Origin: Rhynchonema sp. JSB1_4
Taxonomy: Eukaryota > Nematoda > Chromadorea > Monhysterida > Xyalidae
DNA length: 64,000 nucleotides
Reading direction: 5' to 3'
Assembly: GCA_030248065.1 (NCBI GenBank)
Contig: JASAMV010008011.1
Span: 49,693-113,692 of the forward strand
In this document: in pieces, positions 57,001 to 64,000 of the stretch
How positions within the stretch are numbered: the stretch's first letter is position 1
Layout: each line of letters starts with the position of its first letter
Made by a program: the position numbers and the translations under genes
Notes under the pieces: generated by a model
Databases searched by the model: none
What the model was told of the DNA's origin: nothing
The model's input: the letters and a program-made list of their open reading frames with translations, nothing else

Positions 57001-60000
57001 GTCAGCTCGGTGTAAACATGAAACATTGCCTGCTGTTAACGTGGAACGTTTCATGTTTACACCGAGCTGACACCGACCGAGCTTTCGACCGAGCTTACAC
57101 CGACCTTTACACCCAACTGAGCTTTACACCGTTTCGAAAATGCCACCCATGGACAGTTAATTGATCAGGACCAGAAACTTTTCGTTCAACATGCGGAAAA
57201 TTCAGCACTATTTGGAAGGCTAACAGCTGTTTGAAATCGTTGAAGTTGATGCGCATCACTACAGTATGTGTAGGTTTACCACAGAGAAGGTCGACACTGA
57301 GTAAATTCATAATTATGAATTTTCTGAAAGAATTATCTTTGTCTAGTGAAGATACAATCCATGGGCATATCCCTAGGCGCATTTTTGTCACCAACGCGCA
57401 TAGCAACATTGCTGCTTCATAATTTTTTTGAAATCGATGGTACAGAAACTATGCAATCCGCTAATTAAAATTGGCTGAAATGGTGTTGCATTGCTTCAGG
57501 GTCGAAAATGCCATGACACTGAATATTGGTTGGCTTCGGAAGAGGAAGATTGGGTGGCCGCGGCAACGCCAGTCTGTCCGTCAGTTAACTGCTCAGAGAG
57601 CACATCTACAGGGACTGTCAACTGTAAGAACAACCTTCAGCGGTTCATTTGCGAGCAACAATTGGGCGAGTGGTCATTTTTAATATTCACTCATTGCTTA
57701 ATCACAGAAACTGTGCTGGGCGACGGCCGTTTTGCCTCCCCAGAAGGAAAGATTGGGAAAGCTCGGTTTTAAACAGGATATAAACGGCACCACTAAAATC
57801 AGATTAATGCTTAATGCGAGGGAGGAAGCCGAAATGCAATCAGACTGTTTGACTGGTCAGCAAACTGATCGTAAAGACTGTGTTCTTCCTGAGTTTCTGA
57901 TTATTTTGAGGGGAGCAAAAAACCTCTATTTTCAGTTTACGTGCCTTTCCATTTGTTCATTTGAATTACCGCCATCGACACTCGCAGCAGCCAGTGATCA
58001 CGTGATCTATTGTACACTATAGCTGGTGACTCACTCGCACATCCACAACATCTTGTAGTGTAAGAAACGCGCGTTTGATTTTTTGTGAGAGTAGACGATG
58101 GCAGCATCTAGATTCGAATCCACTAAGTCACGTGACCACTGGTTTGACTGCGGACACGGTAGTGTATATGGCGGGAATTCAAATGTTTAACCGCCCCGCG
58201 AATGTCAAGGTTGAGCAGGCATTTGACTTGCGACATTGACTTGCCCATTGCCAGAGTTTTCTCATTGAGGTCGGGGCGGCGGTTATTTTATGAATATTGC
58301 TTTGTACTCCGCACAAAAATGCGACCCGCCGATCTGAATTACGATGGTGCACGTTTTAATATGATCGCACTGCCATTATAGAGCGCTGTAATCTGTTCAG
58401 GATGCAGCATCTACGATTTGATATCGAAAGGCATGACCGTTGTCCGTTCAAATTCTGCGGATTCAGTGACGCTACGGGCCGACTCTGGTGTGAAGGTGAG
58501 TTTGTAGTCTTGACATGAGCTCGCCAACAACAATGTTAGGTTTTTTGCACAATAGGTAACCCATTTTGAAGCACACAAAGCTTCTGTCAGCATCTGGTTC
58601 TGTGCTCCTGCACATTTATGCAACTGCTCTCATGCGATCACTAACACAGCTGCTGTTTGCTAGTTGAAATAAACCCTCCAGATAAATGTCGAATGCCAGA
58701 AAGATCTCTATTGGTCGGGTTCGGACATCTCCGGCCCTGAAGTTCGAATTACTTGCAAGAAAGGTACCTGGAGCGACTCCAACAACAAAGCGTTCAACAT
58801 GCGCTGCGAACGAAAATTTGATGGTACGTTAAGCTGGAGTTATACTTGTCCATTTTGGGCTTGCAGACAGCGAGGAGAAATTTTGTTTGAATTATATTTT
58901 GTGATAGCGTTGGATCACTAATTTCGACCAGCGCAAAAGTTGTTCCCCTGCACCAAATAAACAACTTTCACGCTGGTCGAAATTAGTGCTCCGTTTACGA
59001 AATCCCGCATTTCAGCGTGCACGACCGACGCCAACAGCGTTCCTGATACAATTGAACCCAACCCACTAACTGTGGACCCAACGCCGGATGAGCCTAAAAA
59101 GTACCAACACCAGACCAGAGCAATGTTCAAGTGCAAACCCGCACATGCTGTACAAGGTGCTGTGTCGCTTGAACACCTGGTGAAAAGCACCAGTTTCCCC
59201 GACTCTAGAAATTAGAACCATGTTCCCAACTTTGCAGGTACCACCAACTCAGTGCTGCAAGCAGGCGTGTGCAACAACGGCAAATGGGATCTCAAACCAT
59301 GCGGTTTGTATTTGCACCACTTTGTCCAGAAAAATGAACCGATTTGACTTTCTCTAAAAAATTGAACTTATTTGTATCACCATGATTATTTGCAGTCGAA
59401 GTCACCACAGATCCGTGCAATGCGAGCCCGTGCGAGCCCGGCGGCTGTGAACGCGATGATCAAAATCCGCTCAAACACAAATGTTCGTGCTCTGACGGTT
59501 ACGACGAGGTAAAAACGAACGGCCAGAGCAAATGCCAGAAACGAGGTTATGTGGACCGAAGGGTGTTTGTTTTTTTCTGACCGAATCCAGATCTCGCTGT
59601 AGTGAAACGCAATAAAGATGTCATTTTTCAGTGTGCTCCATAAAAGTCAACTTTTCCGATCTAAACCTCGACTATCCGACAACCGGCCATTTCCATATCC
59701 TTTACGACGAAGAAAGACAAATCCCGTGCAAACCGAATCGCCTCACCACCATGGGTCAGAAGATACAAACCGTCAAATGCAATGCGAATGGTGACATACA
59801 TCCGTCTTTGAAAAAATGCGGTCAGTGCATATTTGCAGCACAACTGGTTCGATTGCCCAGAATGAGCCCTGAACGTTTCCAGTGCCAAGCTGCACAATTG
59901 GAAACTGGTTGACTTGGAGCCCATGTTCGGTGTCGTGCGGCAACGGCGGTCTGCGGGTGCGCAAACGAAAGTACGAGAAAAAGGCAGAGTTCAATCAAGA

Positions 60001-61809
60001 GCACGCTTGTTCGCAAGAACAAGAATACGAACACGAAGATTGCGAAGAAGCGGATTGCAGTTAGTCGTGACGATCGGCTGCATTGTGTGACGCGATTTTT
60101 GGCAAACTTTGCCAAGCAGTCTCGTAGCGAATGCAAACGGTAAACGCCAGATGTGCGGTATAGTGGCTTACAAACTCTTTCAGAAATAATTACACTTTAA
60201 GCAAGAAAACGGAAGGCCAAAAGAGCAGGCTCTTAATTCGTTCCATTGGCTGCTCACCAGCTTTCGGTATCGGGCTAGGCTGAGGCTTACATTTAGGCTT
60301 AGTTTTTTTGGGCTTTTGGCTTACGTTTAAGTATATTCGCCTTTAGGACCTGTTTTTTTGGACTCCGCTCATTTCTGTTGCTCAAACCGGCCTTGCTCAA
60401 TTGCCCTTCCGCTGTTGAATCTGCCACGTGAGGTTCACATGACCGTGTGTATTTTACAATCTTTCAGTGGAAAGCAGCAGTCCGCCGACATCAACTGAAC
60501 CGACCACCGACGGCGACAATACGACGACCCAGACAACACCAGACGAAACGACCGGCCGCGGCACTGCCATTTGGCTGATTATTGCACTGTCGATTCTGAT
60601 ACCGTTCCTGATAATCGCACTGGCAATTGTCGCTTATTTTGTGTTGGTCTTTAGCTTTGAACTACATTTTTTATATCAGACTACCCATGTAATCTGTTCA
60701 GGTACCGCAACTGCAAGACCAAACGTCAGGGCGAGCAACAACAACAGGCGCTGGCGGAAAACCAAAAGCAACGCATTAACATGCGAGCCAGATTGGCGGT
60801 AGAATTCTTCAGCGTTCTCAACATTATTTTATTGTTCAATACTAAAAAAAATAACTTCAGAAATTGGTAATGCGCGGTGGAGAGGAACGCCCTCCGGATG
60901 CGGTGCTGCCCGAGGAAGGCTACAGAAGACATGAGAGGAAACCGATGGAGCAAAAGGATCTCGATGCTGTACAGGTTCGCTAACAATATTGCAATATCAA
61001 GCCTTCCCTGAATACAGCACCCACTGGTGTCTGAACGTTGTTACCAACTCACACCCGTATCTCAGTTCGGCTTGCTAAAACGGAAAAAGAATTCAGCTAT
61101 ATCACATCTTTTAGGTGCCTGCCAAACACGCGCTTGCACCAAATCCACCTGACGCTGGTCAAAAAGCACCGATCGTCACATTCCAGGATGTAAGTTTATG
61201 ATCATGAAGCTAAAACTGTCGCATTCCTCGAAAAATGAATAACTTTACATGCTCAGAATGCTGGTAAGGAGAAGAACCTCGCATTATTGCATTTTCAGAC
61301 GGTCAGCGTGCACGAGATCTCGGGTCGCGGCGCCGGTGAATTCCTGTCCGAATACGGATACAAAAAGAAGAAAGATAAGAAACTTGCGGAGAAAATAAAA
61401 AAGAAACAACAAGCGCCGAAACCGAGAGACGACAAGAAGTTGGCGGCCATCGCGGCTGCCGGCAAGCAATCTACATCAAAGTTGGTTTTTTGTTAGGTCA
61501 ATTGACGGATGAATTGACTTATTTCTTAGTAGACTTCGTTCTGTTTTTGACCTGGGTTCGAGCCCCAGTCGAAGAAAGCCATTTTTTTGTTCACAAAGGA
61601 TTTTGGAATGTACATGCGCTCCCCGTTATTATGCGTTCTGTTTTTAGAAAGAAATCTGACAAAACCGAAAGCGAACCAAAAACGCCGGCAAAAGGTACCC
61701 ACAATTGTTTTTTAGCATTATTAGCACGATTCATTGGTAAAACTTCATTTTAGGTTCTGGATCAGAGCGCAGAAAATCGACGTCGGATTCGGACGAGGAT
61801 GAGAAATAG
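54056..61809 (+). CDS. Single-pass receptor: C-type lectin, sushi, EGF, TSP1, TM, basic tail
   Basis: Exons: 54056-54436, 57500-57672, 58401-58495, 58682-58823, 59016-59155, 59238-59303, 59396-59545, 59632-59820, 59883-60059, 60468-60642, 60702-60798, 60861-60974, 61115-61189, 61299-61480, 61648-61694, 61754-61809. Signal peptide RALLCLILLLRPWVYKTNAA. Split C-type lectin domain (RVCYSWVPDQ, KAKGFCERIN, then CKNNLQRFICEQQLGEW). Sushi-like Cys modules (NVECQKDLYWSGSD with VRITCKKGTWSD and MRCE; AMFKCKPAHAVQ with GVCNNGKWDLKPC; PCKPNRL with VKCNANGDIHPSLKKC). EGF-like PCNASPCEPGGCERDD with KCSCSDGYDE. TSP type-1 IGNWLTWSPCSVSCGNGGLR. A Ser/Thr stalk precedes TM LIIALSILIPFLIIALAIVA. The tail has KKKKDKKLAEKIKKKQQ and ends TSDSDEDEK. 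The junction between exon 2 and 58401 is out of phase, so one exon is unresolved (57770-57880 is a candidate). It is likely a surface adhesion or immune-type receptor; no named orthologue. Confidence 0.82.
54528..54800. repeat. Foldback element, GGCGCCCTTAGTCA family (copy 2)
   Basis: Starts AGGGCGCCCTTAGTCAAAGT. GGAAAATGGAAATG occurs in both orientations and it closes with ATGCCCTTAGTCATATTGGA. It shares an interior with 3697-4030, including the AAACATTTTCTG text. Confidence 0.75.
54807..55815. repeat. 1-kb nested inverted repeat, CCGCACTCAGACAAACGCGA ends
   Basis: Outer ends CCGCACTCAGACAAACGCGA (54807) and TCGCGTTTGTCTGAGTGCGG (55815). A second pair is AAGCGGGAGTCCAGGCAGT and ACTGCCTGGACCCCCGCTTT near 54847 and 55448. 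A third, inner pair spans 54955-55100 and 55205-55365 (TCGACCGAGAACGATATCGT against its inverse). CGAAAAGCGAAAAG is repeated many times at the right end. It lies in the receptor's first intron. Three nested layers are unusual. Confidence 0.8.
56236..56590 (+). repeat. Self-complementary minisatellite, CTCCGAGAACTCGGAGAA
   Basis: About eight units of 42-45 bases, each made of CTCCGAGAACTCGGAGAA then CTCTCCGAGAATTCGGAGAA and a CATT spacer. Each half-unit is itself a palindrome. All six frames are open across it, giving spurious SENSENSPRIRR-type ORFs on both strands. It follows a short AT dinucleotide run at 56219-56232. It lies in the receptor's first intron. Confidence 0.95.
56922..57150. repeat. 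220-bp palindromic element, GGGTGATATTTTCGAAACGG family (copy 3)
   Basis: Starts GGGGTGATATTTTCGAAACG and ends CGTTTCGAAAATGCCACCCA. Here the two arms match each other better than in copies 1 and 2, suggesting it is closest to the active form. It lies in the first intron of the lectin/sushi receptor. Confidence 0.9.
58916..58992. repeat. Short hairpin element next to a sushi exon
   Basis: Arms CACTAATTTCGACCAGCG and CGCTGGTCGAAATTAGTG, each continuing into AAAGTTGTT and AACAACTTT, with a short loop. It lies in the 192-base intron before exon 59016-59155. Confidence 0.85.
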
Positions 61810-62112
61810 ATTAAGAAAATTGATGCGATTTCAAGGAAGAAAATTTATCAGGACTAAATCTTGTGCTCGTGCGTGATTTCTACTGGTGATAAAGATTATT
61901 GTGTATAAAAGCGTCTTTTCAATGGATTTCTTCAAACAATTAAAATATAGACAGAAAAATATTCATGTAGGGGCTCACTAATAGTTTTCCGTCGTTCTGA
62001 TTCAGTCAATTATTGATTCATTTTGTGATTTGTACAGACTCAAATTTTGAGTTGAATGCCTAGCATTGAATTGTTGTTTTGGCACGACTTAATTATTGTA
62101 TTTGCACAGAAA
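61810..62112. other. Receptor 3' flank
   Basis: AT-rich, with GTGATAAAGATTATTG and CAATTAAAATATAG in the expected poly(A) range but no canonical AATAAA. No gene is seen on either strand. Confidence 0.4.
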
Positions 62113-62493
62113 CTAAAAACTTGAGTTCAAAACATAAATATCCAGCTGTTGAACAATGACACTTAAATAACCGGGTACATTCAGTTTGCAGCGGAGGAAC
62201 AACATCACATTCGAAAAACTGCAGAACAAACCATTACTGACAAGATGGAAGAACAGAAACGAACAATCCGGAGCAGCGTTGCGCACAAATATACACAAAA
62301 ATCTGATCAAATAATTATCGCCTTTGGTATAATCGGAATATGTGAAAAGGATACATACAAATAAGCATGAAACACACGTAACTACAATGAAAATTGCGCA
62401 GGTGCTCAGGGCTTCTATTCGGAGTTTCAGATTCAGGTGCGCCCTGCTCCTTCTAAAATCGTAGAATATAGGTTGCGTGAAGTGATATGTCAA
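62113..62493 (-). CDS. Receptor-like membrane protein fragment (TM5-7-like)
   Basis: A 126-residue open frame. It has at least three hydrophobic segments: STCAIFIVVTCVSCLFVCIL, a region around NYLIRFLCIFVRN, and FFHLVSNGLFCSFSNVMLFL. A basic/amphipathic stretch, NLKLRIE, precedes the first, as in intracellular loop 3 of rhodopsin-like or nematode chemoreceptors, and LRCKL follows the last. N-terminal helices are not found upstream before the Rab exon at 62553, 60 bases away. It could be a gene remnant, a lone last exon whose upstream exons lie in Rab introns or beyond the window, or a small membrane protein. Confidence 0.4.
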   Translation of the reverse strand: MTYHFTQPIFYDFRRSRAHLNLKLRIEALSTCAIFIVVTCVSCLFVCILFTYSDYTKGDNYLIRFLCIFVRNAAPDCSFLFFHLVSNGLFCSFSNVMLFLRCKLNVPGYLSVIVQQLDIYVLNSSF

Positions 62494-62552
62494 CGTCAGA
62501 TCTGATATAACAAATTTAAATAACTACGAGATATATTCATCGGAAGACATGT

Positions 62553-63898
62553 CTATGATGAGCAGCATTTTCTTCGTTTCTCCACGGTCATCTCTAGCTT
62601 CAGGGCGTTTTCAAGGTGCATATCCTCTCGTTCTTGCAAATGGCTGAGGAGTAATGGAAAACGATTACAAAATGAATAGTAAGTCGACGTTAATATGTTA
62701 ACTTTAAATTTCCAAAGGTTACAAATTTCGCTCGTTATTGAACTTACACGGCCATCGCTTTCATTGTTTCCGTGATGCCGTCTCCGCTTTGTGCACTGGT
62801 CTCAAAAAACAGACATTGGAACTCCTGAATTACACGAAGTAGTGCCGTTAAAACTCAACAATTAAAAAAAACAAAAATATTTTACGTCAGCCAATTTCTG
62901 TCCGTCCTCAAATCGAACACCTCTGGTCTCTTCGTCTTCACAAACGTCAACTTTGTTGCCAACCATGCAGATCACACAGTTTTCTTCAACACCATCCTGC
63001 AAAAAAAATGTTTTTTTATTTATTTACCAAGAAACATGTTCTCGTCAAGAAAGGGGTGAATCAGTCATCCTGAAAAAGCTTCCAGTTGCATTATGGCGTT
63101 GGCTCGTTCGATACGCCTTTGTCTTGGGACACTATACACAAACGCAAACGCTAAATAGGGTCTGTTAGTCGTTTGATTGAGCCCAATTAATCAAAGCTCT
63201 AGGACACCAGGTCATCGACTCAGAAGTTTGAACCGGTTGCGCATCCATAAAACGGGGCTGGAAGGATAAACATTCATAATCTTACCCGAACACTGTTCAT
63301 CCAATTGCGCAGACTCAGGAAGGACATCTCGGACGTGACGTCATACATCATCACCACACCATCGGCCTTGCGGAAATATTGCTTGGTGATGCTTCGGAAT
63401 CTGAATGACGATCCTATATTTCATATTTTGACGTTCAAAACTAATTTTGACTGTTGATGTTTCAAAAGATACCTCTCTTGTCCAGCAGTGTCCCACAATT
63501 GCAGCGCGATCACACGGTCACCGACGCGGAGTGACTTGACCGTGAAATCCACACCTGAAGTTTCTGGTCGACTTTCGGATCGAGCGCAGGAATTTCCAAT
63601 TATTGTGCTTTTTATCAGTCGTGGTGCAATAATTTGTGCGGGAACTGCAGTATACATACAGGCGCCGGAAAATAGAGCACCGAAACGTAACCCAGCCTAA
63701 CACTCAGCGTTTGTAAAACGACCTGAATTTTCAGGTCTGAGAGTCACCTGACCAATAACGGAACTGACCAATTGTGGCACTGAACGTGGATTTGAATCGA
63801 TTGTGACAGAATCGATGGAGGAAACACGTCTTTCCCACGCCAGAGTCACCAACAAACACGACCTTGAAGATGCGATCTGGCGTGGCAAAGTCGGCCGG
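62553..63898 (-). CDS. RASEF/Rab44-type Rab GTPase, C-terminal GTPase domain (partial)
   Basis: Minus-strand exons 63898-63769, 63554-63473, 63400-63286, 62996-62886, 62824-62748, 62643-62553, all in phase. Residues: [20 protein letters not shown] (P-loop GDSGVGKT), [11 protein letters not shown] (switch I), [20 protein letters not shown] (switch II), [31 protein letters not shown] (guanine-binding NKxD), [11 protein letters not shown] (SAK-like). The C-terminus is EKRRKCCSS, with a CC prenylation site. PDR before the P-loop and [10 protein letters not shown] after it are typical of EF-hand-bearing Rabs (RASEF, CRACR2A, Rab44). The CTTTTCAG acceptor before PADFATPDR shows that upstream exons, presumably with EF hands and a coiled coil, lie beyond the right edge. 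Function is inferred as vesicle trafficking. Confidence 0.88.
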
Positions 63899-64000
63899 CT
63901 GAAAAGAAGGACGGCCGGCAGTGATCTTAATGAAAACCGGCGCGAGGTTCACCAGTACCCAAATACTGTATGTTGGTTTAAAAGGGCATGGAAAGCCACA
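63899..64000 (-). other. Intron of the Rab gene at the window edge
   Basis: The sequence upstream of the 63898 exon on the minus strand ends in CTTCTTTTCAG. No exon is recognised in the remaining 100 bases. Confidence 0.5.

Overview
This is a 64-kb stretch of metazoan nuclear DNA. It holds many-exon genes with GT-AG introns, a nearly universal animal gene set (WAPL, STAMBP/AMSH, XPC, ALKBH1, a RASEF-type Rab), two seven-transmembrane receptors and a lectin/sushi/EGF/thrombospondin receptor. There are no prokaryotic features. The organism is probably a nematode or another small ecdysozoan or protostome. The reasons are an Srsx-like chemoreceptor, short TTAGGC-type runs, and acceptor-then-ATG gene starts typical of spliced-leader trans-splicing. 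This placement is inference.

Layout: (1) 1-24712 (+) is WAPL, 16 exons readable, with its N-terminus off the left edge. Its 14.7-kb fourth intron carries an antisense chemoreceptor gene (8231-6449), a ~3-kb palindrome, and an inverted copy of three of WAPL's own exons. (2) 25543-33028 (+) is STAMBP, 11 exons. (3) 33513-41653 (+) is XPC, 19 exons, with an eightfold heptad repeat. (4) 41993-42584 (+) is a 61-residue single-pass membrane protein. (5) 42725-45162 (+) is ALKBH1, 5 exons. (6) 45163-47876 is intergenic and repeat-rich. (7) 51779-47877 (-) is a peptidergic-type GPCR, 8 exons. (8) 54056-61809 (+) is a C-type lectin/sushi/EGF/TSP1 single-pass receptor. (9) 62493-62113 (-) is a receptor-like membrane ORF. 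(10) 63898-62553 (-) is a RASEF/Rab44-type GTPase, with its N-terminal part off the right edge.

The five plus-strand genes WAPL, STAMBP, XPC, the small membrane protein and ALKBH1 are packed head to tail. Stop-to-ATG gaps shrink from about 830 to 480, 340 and 140 bases. Four of them start just after a good 3' splice site with no room for a conventional promoter. This looks like a polycistronic operon resolved by trans-splicing. Two members are DNA repair or demethylation genes (XPC, ALKBH1) and one is a cohesin-release factor (WAPL).

Introns and spacers are full of short non-autonomous inverted-repeat elements of at least ten families, many repeated within the window. The most unusual signal is a roughly 27-base motif (GATGTTTCAC followed by A/T-rich CTATAAA). 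It sits at intron 3' ends in forward orientation and at intron 5' ends in reverse orientation, as if some introns descend from an intron-generating (introner-like) transposon. Donor sites are also atypical: many read GTTGGT or GTTAGT instead of GTRAGT. Exon boundaries given here come from reading-frame continuity, splice signals and family resemblance recalled from memory. No alignment was run.
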